Below are positions 15,888-24,184 of a stretch of DNA of 64,000 bases, piece after piece. Below the pieces are notes generated by a model, which searched no databases, was not told where the DNA came from, and saw nothing but the letters and a program-made list of their open reading frames with translations. The stretch is from Yoonia sp. SS1-5. Lineage in GTDB: Bacteria; Pseudomonadota; Alphaproteobacteria; Rhodobacterales; Rhodobacteraceae. The DNA lies in contig NZ_CP151767.2 of NCBI RefSeq assembly GCF_038443705.2, forward strand, positions 496,001-560,000, read 5' to 3'. The position numbers and the translations under genes are program-made. Every line of letters starts with the position of its first letter. Position 1 is the stretch's first letter.

Positions 15888-16660
15888 GACAGGAATGCCT
15901 TTCCGATGACGGGGGTCGAGGCTTCGGCCATGTCGCGCGCCTCAATCGGGTCCGCCGCACAGGCCAATTGCCCCGCCTCCACCGCCCGCATCATGGCACG
16001 GGCCATTGCCACCGGATCGCCCGCACGGGCGACGGCGCTGTTCAGAAGAACCGCGTCAAATCCAAGTTCCATCGCATGGGCGGCGTGGCTGGGCAGGCCA
16101 ATGCCTGCGTCAATGACCAAGGGCACATCGGGGAACGCGGCCCGCATGGCGCGAAGGGCGTATGCGTTGTTCAGGCCGCGGCCCGACCCGATGGGCGCGC
16201 CCCAAGGCATCAGCACCCGACAGCCTGCGTCAAGCAAACGGTCCGCGACGATCATATCCTCGGTCGTGTAGGGAAACACCTCAAAGCCCTCATCCGTTAG
16301 GATGCGTGCGGCCTCAACCAGCCCAAACACATCCGGCTGCAGGCTGTCAGTATGACCAATCAGTTCCAGTTTGATCCATTTCGTATCAAACACCTCGCGC
16401 GCCATATGGGCGGTGGTGACCGCCTCTTTCACCGTATGACAGCCGGCGGTGTTTGGTAGAATATGCACGCCAAGGCTTTGAACCATCTGCCAAAATGCCT
16501 GACCGCCGCCGCCTGCCCCCTCGCGACGCAAGGACACGGTGGCCACCCCTGCACCGCTGTCGCGAAAGGCCTGTTCCAAAATCGCGGGGCTTGGATATTG
16601 CGCCGTCCCCAGCATCAAGGGGTTGGGCAGGTCGATGCCGTAAAACTGTTTCATGCTCAT
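15884..16660 (-). CDS. thiG: Thiazole synthase
   Basis: The product is 258 aa. ThiG condenses deoxyxylulose 5-phosphate, dehydroglycine and ThiS-bound sulfur into the thiazole phosphate. The TIM-barrel features include [18 protein letters not shown], the Schiff-base lysine in [25 protein letters not shown] and [20 protein letters not shown] for phosphate binding. The start is the ATG overlapping the thiS stop (ATGA, 16660); an ATG two codons later (16654) also has a GGGGG site. ThiS, ThiG and ThiO are adjacent, matching the aerobic ThiO-dependent route. Confidence 0.94.
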   Translation of the reverse strand: MSMKQFYGIDLPNPLMLGTAQYPSPAILEQAFRDSGAGVATVSLRREGAGGGGQAFWQMVQSLGVHILPNTAGCHTVKEAVTTAHMAREVFDTKWIKLELIGHTDSLQPDVFGLVEAARILTDEGFEVFPYTTEDMIVADRLLDAGCRVLMPWGAPIGSGRGLNNAYALRAMRAAFPDVPLVIDAGIGLPSHAAHAMELGFDAVLLNSAVARAGDPVAMARAMMRAVEAGQLACAADPIEARDMAEASTPVIGKAFLS

Positions 16661-16851
16661 CCCCCCTGCATTGGTGCGACAACCTCGATACGGTCCCCGT
16701 CGGACAATGCGGCATCTGCGCGAGAGGCGGCAGGCACGAAGTTTTCGTTCAGCGCCGTGGCAACACGGCCTGAAAACCCGCATTCGTCCAAAAGGTCTGC
16801 AAGCGTTGTGGCAGCGACGTCACGCGACCCGCCGTTAAGTACGATCTTCAT
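16657..16851 (-). CDS. thiS: Sulfur carrier protein ThiS
   Basis: The product is 64 aa with a ubiquitin-like fold pattern (MKIVLNGG at the start, [28 protein letters not shown] at the end). The C-terminal Gly-Gly is the site adenylated by ThiF and turned into the thiocarboxylate that gives sulfur to ThiG. The ATG at 16851 overlaps the end of thiO by 17 bases and the stop overlaps the thiG start. The length and the terminal GG are exactly as expected for ThiS. Confidence 0.93.
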   Translation of the reverse strand: MKIVLNGGSRDVAATTLADLLDECGFSGRVATALNENFVPAASRADAALSDGDRIEVVAPMQGG

Positions 16852-17809
16852 CAACCAACTCCGAATGTGTATTGTTGAGGGCCAAATCCGCCACGCCCTG
16901 TGCCAGCGCGGGTGCAAGCAGATACCCGTGGCGGTAGAGCCCGTTGGCATAAATTGTACGCCCTCGTCTGCGAATGCGCGGCAGGTTGTCCGGAAAGGCA
17001 GGCCGCAGATCCACGCCAATTTCCAGCACCTCGGCCTCACCAAAGGCCGGGTTTAGCGCATAGGCTGCGCTCAGCAGTTCCAGCATGGAACGGGCGGTGA
17101 TCCGGCTGCGATCCTCGCTCTCGATCATTGTCGCCCCCAGCATGTAGATCCCGTCGCCGCGGGGCACGATGTAGAGAGGGATGCGCGGATGCAGGAGCCG
17201 CACAGGGCGGTTCAGGGTGATATCTGGACAGCGGATCATCAGCATCTCGCCCTTGACACCGCGCAGATCGGGCAGCACGTCACGGGCGCGTAAACCCCTG
17301 CAATCAATCGCATTGGGCAGGCCTTCGGGCGCGGGTTTGTGATGAAATACCACCCCATTTTCAACAAGCCTGTCGTGGAGGCAATGCAATGCCTTTCGCG
17401 GATCAAGATGGGCTTCGGCGTCGAAGAACAAGCCTTCAGACAGGTTAGGGAGATCAGGCTCAAGCTCTGCGATCATTGTGCTGACGGCGGTAAAGCCTTC
17501 GGTTCGGCGTGCAAAACGGCGCAAGTCGGGCAAATCCCGTCGGGCGGCAACAACCAGTGTACCGTTCCTTTGAATGTCGGTCTTATCAGCCCACCAGCCG
17601 ATTGCCTTTTGGCCGAGGCGCAAGACGGGCTCTTCCGCGTTCTCGAACTCGCACCATGGCGCAAGCATACCGCCCGCCCACCAGGAACAGGCGTGCGGCC
17701 CCGGCGGACCAGCGGGGTCAAACACCTCAACCCTGGCCCCGCGCGAGACGAGTTCGGTCGCAACCGCTAGTCCTGCGACACCGGCACCTATGACGGACCA
17801 AATGCTCAT
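16835..17809 (-). CDS. thiO: Glycine oxidase ThiO
   Basis: The product is 324 aa, a D-amino-acid-oxidase-type flavoprotein. The N-terminal dinucleotide motif (VIGAGVAGLAVATELVSRGA then VEVF) binds FAD; the SWWAGGMLAPWCE segment and the C-terminal ANGLYRHGYLLAPALAQGVA segment match ThiO. It oxidises glycine to the imine needed by ThiG, releasing hydrogen peroxide. The presence of thiO rather than thiH indicates the oxygen-dependent pathway. It overlaps thiD by four bases and thiS by 17 bases. Confidence 0.92.
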   Translation of the reverse strand: MSIWSVIGAGVAGLAVATELVSRGARVEVFDPAGPPGPHACSWWAGGMLAPWCEFENAEEPVLRLGQKAIGWWADKTDIQRNGTLVVAARRDLPDLRRFARRTEGFTAVSTMIAELEPDLPNLSEGLFFDAEAHLDPRKALHCLHDRLVENGVVFHHKPAPEGLPNAIDCRGLRARDVLPDLRGVKGEMLMIRCPDITLNRPVRLLHPRIPLYIVPRGDGIYMLGATMIESEDRSRITARSMLELLSAAYALNPAFGEAEVLEIGVDLRPAFPDNLPRIRRRGRTIYANGLYRHGYLLAPALAQGVADLALNNTHSELVDEDRT

Positions 17810-18609
17810 GCCGGCCAGAAGGGATGGAAATGGTGGACGGGGCCATGGCCGTTGCCGATATGCAGCTCATCCGCCGCACAAATGGCGGCCTGCAAGTAGC
17901 GGTGCGCCTCTTGCACTGCCTTTGTCAAAGTGAACCCCTTGGCCAACCCAGCCGCGATAGCGGACGACAATGTGCACCCGGTCCCATGGGTGTTGCCTGT
18001 CTTGCGACGCGGGGCCGCAAGTTCGGCACGCACCTCTTCGCCGGATACCAGAATATCGTGGCAAATATCCCCCGTCGCATGTCCGCCCTTCATCAGGACC
18101 GCCTGCGCACCTACGTCGCAGAGCGCGTATCCTTGCGCCGTCATCTGCGTGCGGTCCTGCGCATCAGATAACCCAAGCAAACGGGCCGCCTCAGGCAGAT
18201 TGGGCGTCAGCACTGTCGCACGCGGGATCAAAACATCCCGGAGTGTCGCGACAGCGTTGTCGGCCAAGAGCGCGTCACCGGATTTCGCGACCATCACGGG
18301 ATCAAGCACAATCGGGCCTGAATATCCCTCAAGTGCTGCGGCGACGCAGTGAATGATATCGGGTGTTGCCAGCATACCGATCTTGATCGCTTTGACGTCC
18401 AGATCGCCAAGAACCGCCTCAATCTGCGCGCTGATCACGTCCAGCGGAATGCCGTGTACGGCGGTCACGGCCTGCGTATTCTGGGCCGTCACGGCTGTGA
18501 TGACTGACGCGCCATAGACCCCAAGCGCCGACATCGCTTTGAGGTCGGCCTGAATACCTGCCCCGCCGCCGCTGTCAGATCCTGCAATCGTCAACGCGAT
18601 CTGCGCCAT
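17806..18609 (-). CDS. thiD: Hydroxymethylpyrimidine/phosphomethylpyrimidine kinase
   Basis: The product is 267 aa. ThiD phosphorylates HMP and then HMP phosphate, giving HMP pyrophosphate for ThiE. Ribokinase-fold features include IAGSDSGGGAGIQADLKAMS, the QNTQAV loop, VLDPVMVAKSGDALL and the anion hole near GNTHGTGCTLSSAIAAGLAKG with the catalytic Asp position replaced in the usual ThiD Gly-x-Gly-Cys form. It is the first gene of the operon. The ATG at 18609 follows an AAGGGG site that lies inside a hairpin, and a TPP riboswitch sits further upstream. Confidence 0.94.
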   Translation of the reverse strand: MAQIALTIAGSDSGGGAGIQADLKAMSALGVYGASVITAVTAQNTQAVTAVHGIPLDVISAQIEAVLGDLDVKAIKIGMLATPDIIHCVAAALEGYSGPIVLDPVMVAKSGDALLADNAVATLRDVLIPRATVLTPNLPEAARLLGLSDAQDRTQMTAQGYALCDVGAQAVLMKGGHATGDICHDILVSGEEVRAELAAPRRKTGNTHGTGCTLSSAIAAGLAKGFTLTKAVQEAHRYLQAAICAADELHIGNGHGPVHHFHPFWPA

Positions 18610-18612
18610 TCT

Positions 18613-18635
18613 GGTGCCCCTTTAGGTTGGGCACC
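18613..18635 (-). promoter_or_regulatory. Hairpin hiding the thiD Shine-Dalgarno
   Basis: In the transcript GGTGCCC pairs perfectly with GGGCACC across a short loop. The 3' arm includes part of the AAGGGG ribosome site five to ten bases before the thiD ATG. No T run follows, so this is a sequestering hairpin rather than a terminator. It fits translational control by the riboswitch just upstream, as is usual for TPP riboswitches in proteobacteria. Confidence 0.7.
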
Positions 18636-18663
18636 GCGCATGAAAACTGCCTGCTAACGCAAA

Positions 18664-18755
18664 GACCGTTCCCTACGCCGGAATTGCCCGGATCAGGTTC
18701 GATGGGTTAGCGCGATTGCGCCTCTCAGCCTTCAACAAGGCACCCCAACGGTTCA
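18664..18755 (-). promoter_or_regulatory. TPP riboswitch (THI element)
   Basis: Read on the minus strand, the leader contains the diagnostic conserved blocks in order: GGGGTGCC, then GGCTGAGAGG, ACCC, GAACCTGATCCGGG and CCGGCGTAGGGA. These are the TPP-binding helices of the THI-box aptamer. When TPP is bound it should promote closure of the hairpin at 18613-18635 and shut down translation of thiD and the nine genes behind it. A GCTAAC in the aptamer and a GTTAGC just downstream could form the alternative pairing. Confidence 0.93.
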
Positions 18756-18984
18756 TGGCGCAGCTAACAAGCCACCCGCATTGTGTCAAACACATATTCC
18801 TTCGCTATCGCTCACTGCCACGCCGCGCCGCTGCCCCGATCAGGACACAGTCACCGCTTGCATCGGCCCGGCAAATATCAGTGGTGCAAGCGGGTCTTTC
18901 GGGTCAGCGTCAATGTCTATTGTCGATCGCGGGCATCCTTGGGGCGGTTGATCGCGGGGAAGAACGCTCAGAGGAGGTAATTGC
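18756..18984. other. Divergent promoter region between the thi operon and the giant gene
   Basis: The 229 bases between the aptamer and the small ORF at 18985 contain no recognisable gene. They must hold the minus-strand thi promoter and perhaps the plus-strand promoter of the large gene. Confidence 0.4.
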
Positions 18985-19179
18985 ATGCCGGCGCCTTTTT
19001 TACTGCTGCTGGCGAACCCAGCGAACAGCGCGCTTGCACGGTTCCTTCACTTGGTTTCCTGGGGCTTACTTGTTTTTCTAGGTGGTGGTCCGCAAATTTC
19101 GCGTGTGGTGTTCTTATCAGAGAAATGTCTTGAAATTGCTAGGACTGATGCACGGCCGGCAATCCCTCCGGTGTTTTAA
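18985..19179 (+). CDS. Possible small membrane protein upstream of the giant gene
   Basis: A 64-codon frame starts at an ATG with a near-perfect Shine-Dalgarno (GAGGAGG, 8 bases upstream). Its stop TAA overlaps the AAGGAG that serves the next gene, only 11 bases before that ATG. The N-terminal two thirds are hydrophobic (PFLLLLANPANSALA, HLVSWGLLVFLGGG), consistent with one membrane helix or a signal sequence. No family is recognised. The ribosome site and operon-like spacing argue for a real leader or partner peptide; codon use and lack of homology argue for caution. Confidence 0.4.
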   Translation: MPAPFLLLLANPANSALARFLHLVSWGLLVFLGGGPQISRVVFLSEKCLEIARTDARPAIPPVF

Positions 19180-19190
19180 GGAGATCTATT

Positions 19191-22100
19191 ATGCTTGATG
19201 GTATCAACAAAGGCCCCGGTGCTGGTCAGTCTGTTGTCACAGGTGGTGCGCGCCCGCTCAGCCGTCGTGGTGCGGTGGTGCGGGATCAGGCGGCGCGTAA
19301 GCGGCGTGAGACCGCGCAGGCCGGGCGCCGTGATGGTGCTGATGAGACAACCCAAGGCACCCGGAAAGTCCAGTCGCGGTCAGGGTCTCAGGATTCCGCA
19401 AATCTTGGCGACCGGGGGAATGATGCCCGCCAGCAGATGCAGGATTTCGGCGAACAGCCCGATGGCGATCAGGCGCTGGCCGAAGCCCTGTTCGGCAAGC
19501 AGATCGAGGAATTGACGCTCGAAGAACAGCTGTTGTTTGATGACATATTAAGCCAGACGCTGCGCAAAGGCGGGCCGCGGCCCCGGATTATTTCGGTGCC
19601 GACCGCCTCGCGCGCGGAGATCCGCAAGGGCACGGCGCCGCGCAATGCGCTGCCGCCCGGTGTGGATGCGGCTTATGTGCCCGGCAAGAACGTGATCATG
19701 GTGCGCCAGGGGCTGTCCCCGGCCCGGCAAGGCGCGGCGATCCGCGAGGAGATGGGCGAGTGGCTTGGGGCGCAGGTCAGCCAGCGCGGGCTGGAACTGG
19801 CACCGGGTGATGTGGGTGCGCGGGTTGCCAAGGTGGTCCGGGGGGGCAAGCTGACCCAAGCGGACTTCACCCCGCGCAAGAACGACAAGGCCAAGGTGCG
19901 GCTGGGCGGGCAGACCGTGACGGCAAATGCGCGCAGCAGCGCCCAGCCTGACAATGAAGATGCCGGCACCCCATTATCCGCAGATGACCGCGCCAAGTTA
20001 CTGGGCCTGAACCTCAAGGATGACCCCTCCGATGAGAAGGAGCGCCTTGAAACTGGGCTGAATGTACTGCGCCCGATCGTCCTGCCGGGCAATGACACGA
20101 CGGACCTGCCCGAGAATTTGCTGACCGCAGATCTGCAGAATATGGACCTGTCCGAGGGATCCGACCAGTTTATGGAGGTGGATTTCAATACCCCCGATGA
20201 GGTCCGGGTGGAGTTTCAGAACGAAGACGGCTCGTGGGAGACTGCGGGCGTCAAACCTGCGGGGGACCCATCTGGCCGGACAATGATCAAGCTTCCCGAA
20301 GATGGCACCACCAAAATACGCGTGCGCAACATGACAAAGGGCGGGAAAGAGGTGAAACTCGTCCCGCAAGCGCTGGTCCCCAATGAGGAAGGTATCGTCA
20401 CCAGGACCTATGCGACTGATGACAACGGGGGCACGGTCACAATCCGCGTTGGTGATGACCGCGCGGCCCTTGAAGAGACCGCAGAACCGTTCCCTGAATC
20501 CCCTGACGCGCGTGTTGGTGAGGGGCTTGAGAACCTGCTGAAGGACAAGGCAGAGGCTGTTTCCGAAGGCCGGGAGATTCTGGGCGACAGCCCCATCGCC
20601 TGGGAGGATCTGGAGAGCAAGCTTGAGGCGGCCGGTATCACGCTGGATGGCGATATCGCAGGCGGTGCCAACTTCCATCTGGTCCTGCAGTTTTTGTCTG
20701 GCAACAAAACCCTGTCTGCGTCTCAATTCGGGGCGCTGAAAGAACAGGGCGTGATCAGGATCGAGAATGGGACATTCTCTATTGATCTGTCCAAGGCGAC
20801 GCCGGAACAGGCGGACCGCATCGTCGACAATGTCTTCCGCATTAAGGAAGGCCAGACACTGAATGATGACGTCAACGCCCTGCCCGAATACGACGGGCAA
20901 CTGCTGGAGTATAACCTGAACAAGGATCTGGGGCTGATTGACCCCAAGACGATGGAGACGATTGACGAAGTCTATGGCGATGGCGACGGCGTGATGAACT
21001 CTGTAGAACTCAAGGCCGCACTTGCTGATGGCTATGTGGCATTCGGCCCCCGCCAGCTTGAGCGGCGCACGCCACCCCCGCCACCCGCCGCGCCCTCAGG
21101 CCCGGTTGATGATGAAACCGTGCCCGGAAATGCGCAGTATTATGATGCGGGTGTGGCCTCGACGGCGACCGAAGATATTCCGGTTGAGCATCGCAAACTT
21201 GCCGTGATCGAAACCTCCCGCGGCACACGCAGCGGCACGACAGGGATCACCGAGATCCAGTATCAGCGCAAGGACGGCAAATGGGTCACAGCCTCGCGCG
21301 ATACCGATCAGGATGGTGGTTTTGGCCCGTTCCAGGCCCCTGTTATCTTTGATGGCCGCGATGGGCGGCCCAATATCCGGGCCGTCTATGGCAAGCCCGG
21401 CGAGGAAGGGACCGTCTATGTAGAATACAGGCCCGTTCAGAACGGGGATAAGCTTGAATATGACATGTATTCAAGAACAGATTCCAACTTTGGGCGCAAC
21501 GTCAATGACAATATCGCCAGCGTTGGGGTGATCAAGGACGGTGAGTATATCGAAGAAGAGATCGAGGACGGCGGACAGACCTCGGTCGGTCTGATCGAGC
21601 TCCTGGGCACGATCACCGACCCCGCGGGCACCATCGACGCATTTGCCCGCACCCGTGTGACGGTCGACGCGCTTGATCCGCCCAGCCTTTACACAGGCCA
21701 GGAAGGCACCCTGATCAACGGGGATGTGATCTTCTCAGCCGACGCCAACGACACTGAAAACTTTCTCAATGAAACGAATGACATCAAGCACACGCGCTAC
21801 GAGGTTCAGTACAAGGACGAGAATGGCGACTGGAAGATCGGCTGGGCCAGACAGGGCGCTGAATATAGCGGCACGGGTGATGGCGTTGCCCTGACAGACG
21901 GGGCCGGGTTCATTCCGCATGTGAATGGGGAACCGCCGACGGTCCGCCTTGTCGTGATCCGCGACGAAAACGCCCGGAGCGGCGCGTTCTTTTACGAAGG
22001 CAAAGAGTTCAGCCTGCAGGACGGCCAGGAGGGTAATGACGAATATGTGGTCAGTGTCGACAGTGGCCTGGACCCGGCCGGCACGGATGTCTGGGCGCCG

Positions 22101-23516
22101 TTCAACACGTCGATCAAGATCAACAGCACCTATGTTGAAGAGGTCCCTGGCCCCGTCACGGACACCCCGGAAAGCCCTCAAACCGTTGATGCCGGCGCGA
22201 TCTTTGAGGCCGCGGGCGTCGCCGATACCGACACCTTGTCTGCGGATGCGCTTGTCAAAGGCCTTGATACGCTGGGGGTTTCGTTTGACGCAGGCGATGG
22301 CAGTTATTCCGCCAGTGATGCCGCACAGGCGCTTGAGGCGATCAATGGCGGGCCGCTGACCCTGGAAAATCTGCAGGGCCTGATGGGTGATGGAAGATTG
22401 TCAGTCTCCGGCGGGCAATGGCGTCTTGACCCGTCAAAACTCAACCACACGAACCGCCGCGCCATTCTGGCCGATGTGCTTGATAGCGGCATGTCCGGTG
22501 GCGAAAAGTTCGACACGCTCAAGCGCCTTGGCATCGTCGAGACGATGGATGATCTGGTTCTGATTGACCGCAAGCTGGGCAATGGCGACGGGGTCCTGAC
22601 CGGTGATGAGGTCCGCGCGATCCCGCTGGATATTCGCATCACGACGGACCCCACGAATGGCGGTGTCTTTGAGATTTACCGCACGGGCCTTGCGCAATTG
22701 CCTGATCCGGCCCCGACCGCCACCCGGCTGTTTGCTGCGGCAGGGCTTGGGCCGGACGACCGGATCAGCGCCGGGGTCCTTGGCGACAGCCTGGAAAAAC
22801 TGGGCCGGACCTATGCCGCACCCGGTGAGGTCACACTGGATGGGGCAGAGGCATTGGAGGTGCTCGAGGCGCTCAATGGCGGCCCCATGACCCGCGATCA
22901 ATTGCAGGATCACCTGGATAGCGGGCTGCTGAAAATCGAAGGCGGCAGCTGGCATGTCGACCTAAGCGGGCTGAGCAACGACCAAGTCTTCGAGATGGTC
23001 GGCTATATCCTCGATAATGCGCCTGATGGCGGTGCGGATCTGCTGGACGAGATGGGGTTCAGCACGGCTGAACAGCAGGATCTGGACTATGCGTTCGGCA
23101 ATAATGACGGCACGCTGAGCTCTGAAGAGCTGACGGCCGCGCGCGAGGCGCTTGGGGATGACTTTCTCAGCGCCAGCGACAGCGATTCATCCAGTTTGCT
23201 GAGCAGCGATTTTGATGATCTGTCCAGCATTGTCGACGAAGTTGAAAAGATCGAAGTGGACAACTTCAAGGATCCCGCCAAGCTCAAGAAGCTGATGGAG
23301 CATTTTGGCGTCAACAGCATCAAGGGGCTCAGAAGGGCGCTGGTCATCAAGGGGCTTGAGATCGGGGGCGGCTGGCCCTTGGCGCGCTGGCGGCGTCCAT
23401 CGTTGCTGTCACCGTCGCGCCGGATAAGCCGGACAACACCGACAGCCCCGACACAGCACCCGGTGGAGAAAATAACCCACCAGCACCCGATGGCAGCCTT
23501 GCTGACCTTGTCCTGA
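19191..23516 (+). CDS. N-terminal piece of the giant repeat protein
   Basis: The piece is 1441 codons with an AAGGAG site before the ATG. There is no signal peptide; the N-terminus is polar and Arg-rich. Residues about 100-220 include AAYVPGKNVIMVRQGLSPA and REEMGEWLGAQ, like a degenerate peptidase-type helix. Three beta-rich repeats follow, with variants of VEFQNEDGSW, IQYQRKDGKW and VQYKDENGDW. Three helical repeats each end in an EF-hand loop: YGDGDGVMNSVEL (about 593), LGNGDGVLTGDEV (about 1128) and GNNDGTLSSEEL (about 1302). The last roughly 50 residues are out-of-frame translation after the frameshift at 23364-23368 and have no meaning. Calcium binding is expected; secretion route unknown. 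Confidence 0.7.
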   Translation: MLDGINKGPGAGQSVVTGGARPLSRRGAVVRDQAARKRRETAQAGRRDGADETTQGTRKVQSRSGSQDSANLGDRGNDARQQMQDFGEQPDGDQALAEALFGKQIEELTLEEQLLFDDILSQTLRKGGPRPRIISVPTASRAEIRKGTAPRNALPPGVDAAYVPGKNVIMVRQGLSPARQGAAIREEMGEWLGAQVSQRGLELAPGDVGARVAKVVRGGKLTQADFTPRKNDKAKVRLGGQTVTANARSSAQPDNEDAGTPLSADDRAKLLGLNLKDDPSDEKERLETGLNVLRPIVLPGNDTTDLPENLLTADLQNMDLSEGSDQFMEVDFNTPDEVRVEFQNEDGSWETAGVKPAGDPSGRTMIKLPEDGTTKIRVRNMTKGGKEVKLVPQALVPNEEGIVTRTYATDDNGGTVTIRVGDDRAALEETAEPFPESPDARVGEGLENLLKDKAEAVSEGREILGDSPIAWEDLESKLEAAGITLDGDIAGGANFHLVLQFLSGNKTLSASQFGALKEQGVIRIENGTFSIDLSKATPEQADRIVDNVFRIKEGQTLNDDVNALPEYDGQLLEYNLNKDLGLIDPKTMETIDEVYGDGDGVMNSVELKAALADGYVAFGPRQLERRTPPPPPAAPSGPVDDETVPGNAQYYDAGVASTATEDIPVEHRKLAVIETSRGTRSGTTGITEIQYQRKDGKWVTASRDTDQDGGFGPFQAPVIFDGRDGRPNIRAVYGKPGEEGTVYVEYRPVQNGDKLEYDMYSRTDSNFGRNVNDNIASVGVIKDGEYIEEEIEDGGQTSVGLIELLGTITDPAGTIDAFARTRVTVDALDPPSLYTGQEGTLINGDVIFSADANDTENFLNETNDIKHTRYEVQYKDENGDWKIGWARQGAEYSGTGDGVALTDGAGFIPHVNGEPPTVRLVVIRDENARSGAFFYEGKEFSLQDGQEGNDEYVVSVDSGLDPAGTDVWAPFNTSIKINSTYVEEVPGPVTDTPESPQTVDAGAIFEAAGVADTDTLSADALVKGLDTLGVSFDAGDGSYSASDAAQALEAINGGPLTLENLQGLMGDGRLSVSGGQWRLDPSKLNHTNRRAILADVLDSGMSGGEKFDTLKRLGIVETMDDLVLIDRKLGNGDGVLTGDEVRAIPLDIRITTDPTNGGVFEIYRTGLAQLPDPAPTATRLFAAAGLGPDDRISAGVLGDSLEKLGRTYAAPGEVTLDGAEALEVLEALNGGPMTRDQLQDHLDSGLLKIEGGSWHVDLSGLSNDQVFEMVGYILDNAPDGGADLLDEMGFSTAEQQDLDYAFGNNDGTLSSEELTAAREALGDDFLSASDSDSSSLLSSDFDDLSSIVDEVEKIEVDNFKDPAKLKKLMEHFGVNSIKGLRRALVIKGLEIGGGWPLARWRRPSLLSPSRRISRTTPTAPTQHPVEKITHQHPMAALLTLS

Positions 23517-23566
23517 CGGGTCTGAACCTGGGCGATTCAGAGATCACAAATGACGACCTCAAAAGG

Positions 23567-24148
23567 ATGGAGAGCGAGGGCGTGATCACGCTCAACGATG
23601 ACGGCACGTGGGATCTGAACCCCGACGGGTTGGACGGTGAACAGCGGCTGCAGGTCGTGACAGCCATCCTCGCCTCTCCCAAAATCGACGCCGAAGAACG
23701 CAGCGCAATGCTCGACACGATCGGGCTGGACAAGGAGGCACAAACCGACCTCGACCTTTATGCCGGCAACGGCGACGGCATCCTCGACTGGCAGGATGCG
23801 GAACTGATCACGGTTGCAAACGACCGGGAAGTCACGATGACAGGGGACGGCATTTTCCTCGCACCCGATGCAGAGCAGTCATCTAATGACGAGGACAACG
23901 GCAAGTCGGTCGGCCGCCCCATCGGAAGAATGCTCCGCTACAATAGTCGGCACCGCGATACTGCACCTGTCCAACCCGGGCCAACGCCACCGTTTGAAAA
24001 AGAGCGGCGCATGCCAGTCCGCGGGAGAGCATTTGACCCACGCACCGGGCTACCCAGACCCTACGAGCAGATATTCTTCGATGAGAATGGAGACGGTCAA
24101 TATAATGCGGGCGAAATCTCAACCATCACCGATAGCAACGGGAATTAA
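23567..24148 (+). CDS. Middle piece of the giant gene (repeat plus start of SdrD_B-like domain)
   Basis: This frame is open from about 23363, before the ATG at 23567. It contains another copy of the helical repeat (MESEGVITLNDDGTWDLNPD, then RLQVVTAILASPKIDAEERS) with an EF-hand loop (YAGNGDGILDWQDAEL). A Pro/Arg linker leads into IFFDENGDGQYNAGEIS, the opening of an SdrD_B/Cna_B-like fold. The stop TAA at 24146 cuts that fold in mid-strand. It has no convincing ribosome site and is most likely not a separate gene. Confidence 0.45.
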   Translation: MESEGVITLNDDGTWDLNPDGLDGEQRLQVVTAILASPKIDAEERSAMLDTIGLDKEAQTDLDLYAGNGDGILDWQDAELITVANDREVTMTGDGIFLAPDAEQSSNDEDNGKSVGRPIGRMLRYNSRHRDTAPVQPGPTPPFEKERRMPVRGRAFDPRTGLPRPYEQIFFDENGDGQYNAGEISTITDSNGN

Positions 24149-24184
24149 AGTTTCGACCGCGTTCCCCCCGGTTCTTACGTCCTC

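Noticed and set aside
23364..23380. Programmed -1 frameshift as the sole explanation of the frame change
   Set aside because: There is no canonical X XXY YYZ heptamer (the context is ATC GGG GGC). A single deleted G explains the data more simply; kept only as a testable alternative.
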